This document shows positions 8,894 to 17,388 of a DNA stretch of 64,000 nucleotides, piece after piece. The position numbers and the translations under genes are program-made. The notes below the pieces were generated by a model. It made no database searches. It worked only from the letters and a program-made list of their open reading frames with translations, and had not been told where the DNA came from. Position 1 is the stretch's first letter, and the number at the start of each line of letters is the position of its first letter. The DNA comes from Thalassotalea atypica. Its GTDB lineage: Bacteria; Pseudomonadota; Gammaproteobacteria; Enterobacterales; Alteromonadaceae. The stretch covers positions 4,092,001 to 4,156,000 of the forward strand of contig NZ_AP027364.1 of NCBI RefSeq assembly GCF_030295975.1. Reading direction: 5' to 3'.

Positions 8894-9808
8894 TTAGCTT
8901 GCTTTACGTTTTCTTACTGCAAAGCCCGCTAATCCAAGGCCTAGTAAAAATAGCATACCTGGCTCTGGAACATCCCTTGCGGCATTCACTTCTGTATTAT
9001 GATTAATTGATAATACGTAGTTAACTCCCGCTTGTAAGAACCCTAGGCTACTAGCATAAAAGTTACCACCTAAAATATCTTGCGACGTACCTGGAATTGG
9101 TCTTGAAATATTAGTTGTTAAGTCATCATCATCAGTAGAGTCGTTAGCTAATGCTTCATTGCCAATAACACCATCAGGTGTCCATTCGAACACTTTGGCA
9201 CCATTATCTAGATTTGCAATAGAAATCGTAAAGCTAGAACCTGCTTGTGCCGAAGAGCCAGGATTGTTATCAGGCCCTTGGAAAGCAAATAGTTCACCAA
9301 GTGCGCTAAAGCTAAACGCCACTTGAAGATTATTAGTCGGTGTAAATACAAATGCGGTGTTTGTTTGTAACGTTGAGTCACTATTACCCATGCCATTTTG
9401 ATTTAACTGAGTTTCTGAGACACTTTGAGCTGTAACGCCACCAGCGCCGCCACCTACATCAATAATTGCTCCATTAATCGCGCTGTCTGAACGACTAAAC
9501 GTAGTGCCAGCTGCTTGTTGTGAAAAAGTATCCTGTGCAACACCACAATCACCTACACATGCCATAGTGCCATCATTAGTGTTATCACTAGATGCATTCA
9601 ACGAAGCTGAATTATTTTGCGTATTATTCACGCCACCTAGTATATTTACATGCGTCCCCAAAACCAGAATATTGCCTGTGTTATGGTCTAACATTTCAAG
9701 GTTTAAGATGTCTAGATTTGCATAGGCAACAGATTCAGCTTGAGCTGTCCCCGCCCCCATCATTAAGATTGCAGACAGTGCTACAAGTGATTTTTTAAAA
9801 TTTTTCAT
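8894..9808 (-). CDS. PEP-CTERM sorting domain protein
   Basis: Predicted exported surface or matrix protein of 304 residues and a likely exosortase substrate. It has a signal peptide (about residues 1-24, ending GTAQAES), a Ser/Asn/Gly-rich low-cysteine body with a single close Cys pair around residues 84-88, and the tripartite sorting tail at the end: VPEPG, a hydrophobic helix (MLFLLGLGLAGFA) and the basic end VRKRKAS. It is the only PEP-CTERM tail I found in the window. A candidate sigma-54 promoter and an upstream palindrome lie in the 231 bp before its start, and a strong terminator follows it, so it is probably a single-gene unit. SD GGGAT is about 6 bp before the ATG. Confidence 0.92.
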   Translation of the reverse strand: MKNFKKSLVALSAILMMGAGTAQAESVAYANLDILNLEMLDHNTGNILVLGTHVNILGGVNNTQNNSASLNASSDNTNDGTMACVGDCGVAQDTFSQQAAGTTFSRSDSAINGAIIDVGGGAGGVTAQSVSETQLNQNGMGNSDSTLQTNTAFVFTPTNNLQVAFSFSALGELFAFQGPDNNPGSSAQAGSSFTISIANLDNGAKVFEWTPDGVIGNEALANDSTDDDDLTTNISRPIPGTSQDILGGNFYASSLGFLQAGVNYVLSINHNTEVNAARDVPEPGMLFLLGLGLAGFAVRKRKAS

Positions 9809-9896
9809 AGTTATATCCCATTCAACATTTTAACTTTAGCTTCATTCCTTTAAAACAAAGTAACCGAAGCACAATTTTTAAGTCCTGCCCTATACT

Positions 9897-9914
9897 ATGC
9901 ACGAATCAAACCAA
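9897..9914 (-). promoter_or_regulatory. candidate sigma-54 (-24/-12) promoter of the PEP-CTERM gene
   Basis: Read on the minus strand the element is TGGTTTGATTCGTGCA: GG (9911-9912) and GC (9899-9900) are separated by exactly 10 bases, with T before GG, G at the seventh position and A after GC as in the consensus TGGCACG-N4-TTGCW. The C-A-C after GG is not kept. The predicted start of transcription is near 9887, about 80 bp before the ATG. Confidence 0.55.
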
Positions 9915-9972
9915 AAACAAAAAAACCATATTTAACAGTAAGATATTAAAGAATGTACATTCACAATAGCTA

Positions 9973-9991
9973 TGTAATTACAAATGTGTAA
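9973..9991. promoter_or_regulatory. palindrome, possible enhancer site for PrsR
   Basis: TGTAATTACA (9973-9982, a perfect 10 bp palindrome) overlaps TTACA-AATG-TGTAA (9978-9991). Its centre is about 98 bp upstream of the predicted sigma-54 start site, a distance typical for activator sites of sigma-54 promoters. Binding by PrsR is inference. Confidence 0.45.
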
Positions 9992-10039
9992 AACAATTTG
10001 ACATCACTTCGCGCTGTGCGATTTTCAATCATGAATTAC

Positions 10040-12841
10040 TTAAACACTATCTAGTCTTGTTAAGTATTCTTGCGCTCTTTTTTTGATCATCAAGCTTTTT
10101 TGGTCGCCTTTTTCACTGTTTAATATGGCGTTCAATGTGCTTTTTGATTCAGCTTTCTCATTATTTTCCGCTTGTGCACTTGCCATGTTGAATAAAATCA
10201 CTAAATTCTCTGGCGCGAGCCTGATGGCTTCTTCATAAAATTTAATCGCTTTATTATATTCGCCTTGCGCCTGAAGGATCTGTGCTAAGGTATCCAAATT
10301 ATTGGCATTTTCAGGCATGAGGCTATGTGCTTTTTGCGCATAATGTTGAGCGTCCAGTAGGTTACCACTCTTAAATGATAAAAATGCAGCATTGTTTAAC
10401 GCAAGTGCATTCGCTGGCTCTAATTCAATAGTTTTTTTGAACATTAGTAATGCTTGCTCTTGTTTCTCATCTATCAGATATAAATTGGCCAAAGTGCTAG
10501 TGATCAATAAATCTTTAGGGTATTCATTCAACCATGTTTCCATCAATTGCATCGCTTCAGTTCTTTGATTGTTTGCAATGTAAGCCTTGGCTATATCTAA
10601 CATGGTGTAGTTATTCTTCTTGTTTTCATGCAATCCTTTGAACTTTAAGATTGCTTTTTCTTTGTCGCCGTATAACATCTGCCATGTAGCGTCTAATTTA
10701 GTCACTTCAGTATCTAAGGGCACTAGCTCTTTTAACTTATCAATACTGTTTTTAGATGCTGTTTGATTGGCTAGTTGTATTGTTAGAGTCGCATTTAGTT
10801 TCAAACTGGCGATATGACTAGGTTCAAGTGCTAAAACTTTATTAATTGAATCTAAAGCCTGCTCTCTTTGCTGTTGACCTTGATAAATAATCGCGTTCCA
10901 ATAGTAAGCTACCGGATCTTTAGGACTAATTGCACTCGCTTTAGTATAGAAATCTATCGCTTCAGATGAATTGTTATTAGCTCTGGCTAAATGTCCAAAT
11001 AAGAGGAGTAATCTAAAGTCCTCTGTTCTTGCTTGTTTCAAGTGGGCAATTGCTGATGACGCTTCATTATGTTGGCCATTACGGTAGTAATGCTGTGCTA
11101 AAGGTAAACTAACATCAATTTCCGTATGCCCATTTGTTTTTGCTTGTACTAGCCATTTAAAAGCATCCTTAGGACTTAGTGCCAGATCGATATGATATAG
11201 CTGTAATAAGGACTTTTTGTCTTGTGCATTATGTTCAATGACATCTATGTAAATCGACTTAGCCGCGGGATAATCATTTTCCCTTAAGTATATTATGGCC
11301 AAGTTATGCCCTGCATTACTATTACCTGGCTCAATTTCCAACGCTTTATTGAGGCTTACTTTAGCTCTGTCCACTTCATTATTTTCTATAAAGATAATTC
11401 CTTGCAATACGAGAGCATGAACGCTTTTTGGGTTGAGCTTCTTGAGTGAATCTAGTTCTTTTTGAGCATTATCTAGTTGTCTTGTATATATGTATGAGGA
11501 AATCAACAAAATTCTAGCATCAGTAGATTCAGGATTTTTTTCTAATGCAGACTTGATACTGGCAATACTTTCCTCAGTTTTGTTATTTTCTAGTTGAGCT
11601 AAAGCAATTTGAATGTCTGGCTGTGCATCGTCTCTGTTTATCGTTCTAATATTTTTTAAAAATAGTTGATTTCGCTCTTTGAAACCAGCATTGAAAGATG
11701 CATTGCTGGCTGCATATAAAAGTTCGATATCATTCTCGCTAAAATCTTCTGAGCCTACTTTCGCTAACGTTTCACTCGCTTCTTCAGATAGCCCAAGTTT
11801 CAGTTGCGTAGCAGCCAATAATTTTAACGCTGATGCATGATTGCTATGTGAAACCAATACTTTGTTTACGTGACTTAATGACAGCTCATAGCGATTCAAA
11901 GCGAAACTTGCAGAAGCCTTAATATAGTGACTAGGTATATGATCAGGTATTACAGCAAGTACCTTGTCGCTGGCAGTGCTCGCTTGCGTAAATTCGTTTT
12001 TTCTAAAAGCAAGTTGAGCGGTGAAATAATTGGCTTCAGGGAGATCTGGTGTAGTTACTAGAATTTGTTTGAGCAAAGAACTTGCTTGATCGAAGTCTTC
12101 TAATTTAAGGAATACTCGAACAACATTCACTTTTAAGAGGTTATTAGCTTGTTGAATCTGTGCTGCATTTTTATAATTCGATAAAGCATCATCAAGTTCC
12201 CTTTTAAACATCGCTATATCAGCTTTAAGCACTAGCGCTTTAATAAATTTTTTATCTAATTCCAAAGCCTCATCTAAGTATTCTTGCGCAACAGATAGTT
12301 GTTGATAGCTACTCGCAACGAGTGCATTAACATATAAAATGTCTTTAGTTTCAGGCAAGCTAGCGGCTAAATCTAAGGCCACTTCCGCTTCTTCTTGCTC
12401 CCCTTTATAAAATAAAGATTCAGCCTTTAAAGCTACTGCTGTCGCTTTTTGCTCATTAGACCATTGTTCTGTATTTAATAGCGTCTGATCTAACCTCTCA
12501 TATTCTCGAAGCGTTAATAACGCTCGTGCAAAGGCAATTTCTGCTTCAGCATCATTTGGGTTTAAACGAATAGCATTTGATAGCTCTTTCTCTGCCTGCA
12601 AAAACTTACCTTGCTGATAATAAATTTCACCAAGTAGTTTTCTAGAATTGAAGTGCTGTGAATTTTTCTTGATAGCATTTTTTAGCTCTATAATCGCACT
12701 CGTTTTATCATTAGCTTGGTAATGCTTTGCGGCTATTTGATAGTATTCATCACTTGTTCTACCAAAGTCACTACAAGCAGTTAACCACAATGATATCACC
12801 AAGAAGCTAATCACTTTTGTCATTGTAAACTTAACGTTCAT
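10040..12841 (-). CDS. prsT: PEP-CTERM system TPR-repeat lipoprotein (PrsT family), copy 2
   Basis: Lipoprotein of 933 residues made almost entirely of tetratricopeptide repeats. The signal peptide ends in a lipobox (WLTAC, Cys near residue 23), followed by a first TPR beginning DEYYQIAAKHYQAND, and repeats run to the C-terminus. Length and N-terminal pattern match the PrsT family of exosortase loci (about 900 residues), thought to assist EPS export or PEP-CTERM protein handling. A homologous copy lies at 14571-17324, with a flavoprotein gene between them and gaps of only 44-50 bp, so all three are probably one operon. The start has AAGGAAAAG 8 bp upstream. Confidence 0.88.
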   Translation of the reverse strand: MNVKFTMTKVISFLVISLWLTACSDFGRTSDEYYQIAAKHYQANDKTSAIIELKNAIKKNSQHFNSRKLLGEIYYQQGKFLQAEKELSNAIRLNPNDAEAEIAFARALLTLREYERLDQTLLNTEQWSNEQKATAVALKAESLFYKGEQEEAEVALDLAASLPETKDILYVNALVASSYQQLSVAQEYLDEALELDKKFIKALVLKADIAMFKRELDDALSNYKNAAQIQQANNLLKVNVVRVFLKLEDFDQASSLLKQILVTTPDLPEANYFTAQLAFRKNEFTQASTASDKVLAVIPDHIPSHYIKASASFALNRYELSLSHVNKVLVSHSNHASALKLLAATQLKLGLSEEASETLAKVGSEDFSENDIELLYAASNASFNAGFKERNQLFLKNIRTINRDDAQPDIQIALAQLENNKTEESIASIKSALEKNPESTDARILLISSYIYTRQLDNAQKELDSLKKLNPKSVHALVLQGIIFIENNEVDRAKVSLNKALEIEPGNSNAGHNLAIIYLRENDYPAAKSIYIDVIEHNAQDKKSLLQLYHIDLALSPKDAFKWLVQAKTNGHTEIDVSLPLAQHYYRNGQHNEASSAIAHLKQARTEDFRLLLLFGHLARANNNSSEAIDFYTKASAISPKDPVAYYWNAIIYQGQQQREQALDSINKVLALEPSHIASLKLNATLTIQLANQTASKNSIDKLKELVPLDTEVTKLDATWQMLYGDKEKAILKFKGLHENKKNNYTMLDIAKAYIANNQRTEAMQLMETWLNEYPKDLLITSTLANLYLIDEKQEQALLMFKKTIELEPANALALNNAAFLSFKSGNLLDAQHYAQKAHSLMPENANNLDTLAQILQAQGEYNKAIKFYEEAIRLAPENLVILFNMASAQAENNEKAESKSTLNAILNSEKGDQKSLMIKKRAQEYLTRLDSV

Positions 12842-12891
12842 TCATCTTTTCCTTTTTAAGACGTTTATAAACTTCTGTTAGCTTATAAGTT

Positions 12892-14526
12892 TTATTCTAT
12901 ACCGTAACGACCACTCGCTATAACTTTGTTAGGGTCAAATGTTTCTTTTAACGCACTTAGTGCGTTCTTGTGTTCACTAGAAAGCTTAGAATGCCAGGCA
13001 TGCCAATGCACGTTTGCTACCCTATATGGTGGATAGCCATTGTCTATACAGAGCTGCATCGCTTGCTTTGTGCACACTATTGCTCTTTCCGTTTCGTCAG
13101 GGTTATTAATATCAAACACTGGATTGCAAATCACTGCAGTAGACCTATCATCGATAAAGCTTAACGTCGCATACAAGTTAAAGCCTTGGCTTTCATATGC
13201 ATTTTTCAATAAATCTAATAGTGCTTGTATATGTGACTTAGATGTTGGTGCTGTTGGCGAAATCCAAATCAACCCGCAGCCATCTTTAGCAATGTCTGTT
13301 TTTTCATCTAGCACAGACGGGAAATTTTCATGCTTGTGATAACAACCTTTTAAAAAGTAGTCTGTCGGTTTTCCTGAGTGCATATCAATTAATGCCATCG
13401 CAGACTTTATATTCCCTTTTAGTTTATCTAAGGGCTTAAAAGGAAGCATAGACAAGATACGTTCAACAAATTTGATCTGCTTACCAGGTAAAAAATGTAT
13501 CTTACAAGCACTGTGTCGCTTTATATTCTGAGTCAGCTCTTTTTTGTACGCTTTGATTACTCTGTTACTTCCATAAAGCGCACCCGACATAGCCCATGGG
13601 CCCAAACCTAAGATTGACAGTGATTTTGAAATTTGCTCTTCGGATAACAATTTATCCTTGAGCGGCTGTATAAGTTGATACGACAAACTTGAAGAAATGG
13701 CACGCATGTCATTGCCAACATGCATTATGCTTCTCGCGACACCTGCTTGTTTAAGCTTCGCGATGGGCTCTATAGCGTTCAAAAAGTCTTCATGGCTATC
13801 AAATAAGACAATGTAAGGTAAAATCACTTCAGGTTTCGGCATTAACCAAAAGCAAAGTTTAGTGACAATGCCAAAATTTGATTGACTAAACAACCCATCA
13901 AGAATTGGTCCTGTTGTTGCCTTGGTATGACAATTTTTTACACTGTGATCTCCTGCATTTTCATATGCTAAGTGACCTGTTCTTAATATTTCACCATTTC
14001 CTAATACAATTTCAAAAGAGCACGCATTGAATTGTCGATTTCCATTAATGGTATGCCCAAAGCCTCTGTCTAGTATATTGCCAACAATACTTGTAGTAGT
14101 TGGAGCTCCTGTGCAGTCCATGAATAAATCAGTATCTATTAATGCATCACTTAATTCTTCCTGCGTTACACCAGGTTCAATGATTGCCAACCTATTAGCT
14201 TCATCAACATTAAGAATTTTATTCATCGTAGATAGATCAACTAAGACCATCTCCGGCCCTGAAGGCGTAGCATCTGAATAACCCCAGTTTTTTCCTGCAC
14301 TTATAGGATATAATCCGACGTTAAACTGGTTTGCTAATTGAACAACTTTTTGTACGTCTTCTGTACATTCAGGTTGAATTACTGCTTTTGCACGTTTATC
14401 CCAGCCAGTTGTTACATGTCCATAATGTTCTACGGTGCTAGGCTCTATTGACGCTGCACATTTTCTTGAGTCACAATATGATAAAACTTCATCCCAAAAT
14501 AGAGAAAACTTACTCTGTGTTGTCAT
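12892..14526 (-). CDS. FAD-binding oxidoreductase, vanillyl-alcohol oxidase/4-cresol dehydrogenase type
   Basis: Flavoprotein of 544 residues. The N-terminal PCMH-type FAD domain (about residues 45-225) shows YPISAGKNWGYSDA, the substrate-independent loop VDLSTMNKIL and IIEPGVTQEEL; the C-terminal cap domain ends with the DPNKVIASGRYGIE signature seen in 4-cresol dehydrogenase-like proteins. No signal peptide is visible. The natural substrate cannot be read from sequence; phenolic alcohols are typical for the family. Its position between two PrsT genes, 44-50 bp from each, links it to the exosortase/EPS system rather than to aromatic catabolism. No cytochrome subunit gene is adjacent, so it may use oxygen or another acceptor. 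Confidence 0.85.
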   Translation of the reverse strand: MTTQSKFSLFWDEVLSYCDSRKCAASIEPSTVEHYGHVTTGWDKRAKAVIQPECTEDVQKVVQLANQFNVGLYPISAGKNWGYSDATPSGPEMVLVDLSTMNKILNVDEANRLAIIEPGVTQEELSDALIDTDLFMDCTGAPTTTSIVGNILDRGFGHTINGNRQFNACSFEIVLGNGEILRTGHLAYENAGDHSVKNCHTKATTGPILDGLFSQSNFGIVTKLCFWLMPKPEVILPYIVLFDSHEDFLNAIEPIAKLKQAGVARSIMHVGNDMRAISSSLSYQLIQPLKDKLLSEEQISKSLSILGLGPWAMSGALYGSNRVIKAYKKELTQNIKRHSACKIHFLPGKQIKFVERILSMLPFKPLDKLKGNIKSAMALIDMHSGKPTDYFLKGCYHKHENFPSVLDEKTDIAKDGCGLIWISPTAPTSKSHIQALLDLLKNAYESQGFNLYATLSFIDDRSTAVICNPVFDINNPDETERAIVCTKQAMQLCIDNGYPPYRVANVHWHAWHSKLSSEHKNALSALKETFDPNKVIASGRYGIE

Positions 14527-14570
14527 TGGGTAATCTCCGTTGTTTACCTTTTATCACTTTAATGAGTTGT

Positions 14571-17324
14571 TTAATATATTTGATTGAGCAACTCTTGTTT
14601 TCTTTTTATTAGTTCATCGCTTATAGGTGTTGTTTCTGCAAGCAACCTTTCTGCTCTTGGTAACCGCTTATTTGCCAACAATAGTTCTATATAATTTAGC
14701 CTAATATTCATGTCTTCACCCTTTGAATGCTTAAAGGCTATGGACGAACTAGCAAGTGCATCTTTAATTCTTCCCTGTTTAAACAACACTTGACTGTGAG
14801 TATCAACAACACTTGGATTCTCAGGAGCCAATTCAAACGCTTTTTCAGCAAAAACATTTGCTTGATCTAAGTCATTATTTTCCATACTCAACCACGCGGC
14901 ATTATTTAGGGCAATCACGTTATTAGGCTTTTGTTCTATGATTTTTTCATAAGCCTTCAATGCGTTTGCTTTGTTTCCTGACTCGATATATAAGTTGCCA
15001 AGCACAATCGCTAGTTGTTCATTAAATTCAATGTTCTTAAGAAATAAATCAATTTCTTCAATGGCTTTAACTTGCTGCGTGTTTCCAATATAAGCTTGAA
15101 CTAAGTACAACAATTTTTGTACGTTAGGAGATGTTTTATAATACGGCTCTAGTTTATCTATAGCTTCTGAATACAACTTATCAAGTAGCGCTAACCTTCC
15201 CAAAATTCCATTTTCGATATATTCATTTTCGATGTTGTTACTAACCAATAAATAGAGTTTTCGAGCATCATCAGCTTGATTAGACCTGATTAACACGTCA
15301 ATTTTCACTAAAGATAATGTTATGTTGTCCTTATGCTTTTCTAAGCCAGCATCTAACACTACAATTGCTTGTTTGTAATCTTGCTCAATACGATGTATTT
15401 CAGCTAATAAAACGACAGGCTCTATTTGGTAAGGACTAATTTTTTGCCATTGCTTTGCCGTGGATTTAAGTTGTGTAATATCCCTTTCATAACGATAAGC
15501 CGCAAGCTTAAGCATCCAATAAAATTTTGGCGTTTTATGGTCGGGAATAATGTCTTGAAGAACATTTAGGCCTTTTTGAACCTGCTCCGATTTAATCAAT
15601 GCTTCAGCATATAACAAGCGATAGCTGATATTATCTGTGTTTTGTTCGCTTTTCTCTTTCAATTTTGCAAGAGAAGAAGCGTCAGGGGTCAGTCGGTAAT
15701 ATTGACGAAGTACATTAATATTGTCAGGGGCTGCTTCTAGAGCCTGACTTATAAAGGCTTTGGCTTGTGCTAATTCACCTTCAGCACTTGTAAGCTGGCT
15801 TAATTGCACTAACGCGTAAACGTTTTTATCATCAATAGTCAGGCTTTTTTCCAACAGCGCTTTAGCCCCAGCTACGTTCCTACGGCTTAGCTCTATAAGT
15901 GCTTCAATATTGTAACCATCGGGCTTATCTGGGTATTGCGCCTGCCATTTACTAGCGATTTGTTGAGCTTTTACAACATCACCTGATTTGATCGCCATAC
16001 GTGCAATCAATAATTCAGCTTTAAGCATCTTAGGATCAAGTTCAATTGCTTTTTCTAAACTTTTTAAAGCACTTTTATCATTGGTTAATGCCTTTAAAAC
16101 CCCTTCACGTAAGAGGCTTTCTGCCGTTGCACTTTCCGTGTTATCTAGAGATGAAATCAATTTCTTGGCTTCATCCGTTGCACCAGCTTGTAATAGCTTA
16201 TAGCTCAATGACGCATAAAAAGCTTCATTTTCTTTACTTAGCGCTGGCGTGCCTAAATTATCAGCAACATCTTCAATAATACCTAACTCAAGTTGACTAA
16301 CTACCAGCATACGACGCGCAAAATGATCAACAGGCAAATAGCGCATTAACGGTTTTAAGTGATAGTTCGCTTGTTCATAATTGTTTAGGTAGAAAGCACT
16401 GACACCTGCAACCAGTTTAGTCGTCGCTTGCTTAAAATTATTAGCGAGCGCTTTCTCTGCGTGTTCACTCGCTGCTTCATAATCTCTTGACTCTATTCTC
16501 ACCATCGCTTTTATATGGTTAGCGAAAGCTTGTTGCGGCATGAGTTTAAGTATTTTATCTGCGTGCATTTCTGCTAAGTCAAACTTACCCTGTTGAAGGT
16601 ACACATTGGCAAGGATAATTTCAGTTGATCGCTGCAGAGGTTGTAATTTTAAATACTTTTCAAAATACTCTGCCGCGACAACATAGTTTTCCTCAACGGT
16701 AGCAATATTTCCTAACAGCATTAGTGCTTCTGGTAGGGCTGGCAATTTTGAAAGCGCTTCAGTAGCTTTCTGTTTCGCATCTTCTATATTTTGCTCGTAA
16801 AAAAGTATGTAGGCATCACCTAGCAAGGTGTGACCATCTTGATCATTTAGCTGAATTGATTGGCGAAGTAGTTTTTTTGCTTGTTCTAGTTGTTCTAACT
16901 TTAGGTACGTAATTATTTGATAAAGGAAGACTGGCAAACTAACGTCGCCGCTCAGTTTAATATCCTTACTGGTTAATTCATAAATAGCATCAGCCTCTTC
17001 TGCTAAAAAGTATGCTCTAGCTAATTTAGGGTACAACAGCTGAGTATCAAATTTATGTAATTTGGCTTTTTCTAGCTCTTTGACTGCATTGAACGCATTG
17101 CCCTGATTTAAGTAGATTGAGCCGAGCAAATACCGAGCTTCTGAATTGCTCGGTTCAACTTTGATGGCATTTTTTAACGCGATGATTGAAGCATCTGTTT
17201 GTTGTGTTTGTAGACCCTGTTTTGCTTGAAGAATATAATCACTGGCACTTTCTTTTTCAGAGCATGCTGTAAGCGCGATGCTAAAAACCGCAACAGCTGG
17301 AAAAATCCACTTTTTATTTCTCAT
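14571..17324 (-). CDS. prsT: PEP-CTERM system TPR-repeat lipoprotein (PrsT family), copy 1
   Basis: Lipoprotein of 917 residues with a lipobox (ALTAC, Cys near residue 21) and TPR units through the whole length; SDYILQAKQGLQTQQ and DASIIALKNAIKVEPSN form the first repeat. It is paralogous to the 10040-12841 product: both start with an Ala-rich first repeat, an I-ALKNAIK helix and a similar length, but they are not near-identical, so this is not a recent duplication. It is the first gene of a likely three-gene unit. Its promoter must lie within the short space after the wecBC terminator, because only 64 bp separate it from the upstream stop. No sigma-54 element was found there. Confidence 0.88.
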   Translation of the reverse strand: MRNKKWIFPAVAVFSIALTACSEKESASDYILQAKQGLQTQQTDASIIALKNAIKVEPSNSEARYLLGSIYLNQGNAFNAVKELEKAKLHKFDTQLLYPKLARAYFLAEEADAIYELTSKDIKLSGDVSLPVFLYQIITYLKLEQLEQAKKLLRQSIQLNDQDGHTLLGDAYILFYEQNIEDAKQKATEALSKLPALPEALMLLGNIATVEENYVVAAEYFEKYLKLQPLQRSTEIILANVYLQQGKFDLAEMHADKILKLMPQQAFANHIKAMVRIESRDYEAASEHAEKALANNFKQATTKLVAGVSAFYLNNYEQANYHLKPLMRYLPVDHFARRMLVVSQLELGIIEDVADNLGTPALSKENEAFYASLSYKLLQAGATDEAKKLISSLDNTESATAESLLREGVLKALTNDKSALKSLEKAIELDPKMLKAELLIARMAIKSGDVVKAQQIASKWQAQYPDKPDGYNIEALIELSRRNVAGAKALLEKSLTIDDKNVYALVQLSQLTSAEGELAQAKAFISQALEAAPDNINVLRQYYRLTPDASSLAKLKEKSEQNTDNISYRLLYAEALIKSEQVQKGLNVLQDIIPDHKTPKFYWMLKLAAYRYERDITQLKSTAKQWQKISPYQIEPVVLLAEIHRIEQDYKQAIVVLDAGLEKHKDNITLSLVKIDVLIRSNQADDARKLYLLVSNNIENEYIENGILGRLALLDKLYSEAIDKLEPYYKTSPNVQKLLYLVQAYIGNTQQVKAIEEIDLFLKNIEFNEQLAIVLGNLYIESGNKANALKAYEKIIEQKPNNVIALNNAAWLSMENNDLDQANVFAEKAFELAPENPSVVDTHSQVLFKQGRIKDALASSSIAFKHSKGEDMNIRLNYIELLLANKRLPRAERLLAETTPISDELIKRKQELLNQIY

Positions 17325-17350
17325 ATTATTATTCCATATTAAGCTTGCTG

Positions 17351-17381
17351 AAAAATAAAGCAGCTCATCAATCGATGAGCT
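17351..17381 (-). terminator. Rho-independent terminator after the WecB-WecC gene
   Basis: AGCTCATC (17362-17369), a 4-base loop and GATGAGCT (17374-17381) form a perfect 8 bp stem; on the minus strand it is followed by GC and a T-rich run (complement of AAAAATAAA at 17351-17359). It ends the unit that includes the gene stopping at 17389. Confidence 0.8.
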
Positions 17382-17388
17382 ACAGCTT

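Noticed and set aside
10040-17324. Tandem duplication producing a long DNA repeat
   Set aside because: The two TPR lipoproteins are paralogous in structure but their sequences differ throughout, so there is no recent DNA repeat; apparent periodicity comes from the TPR units.
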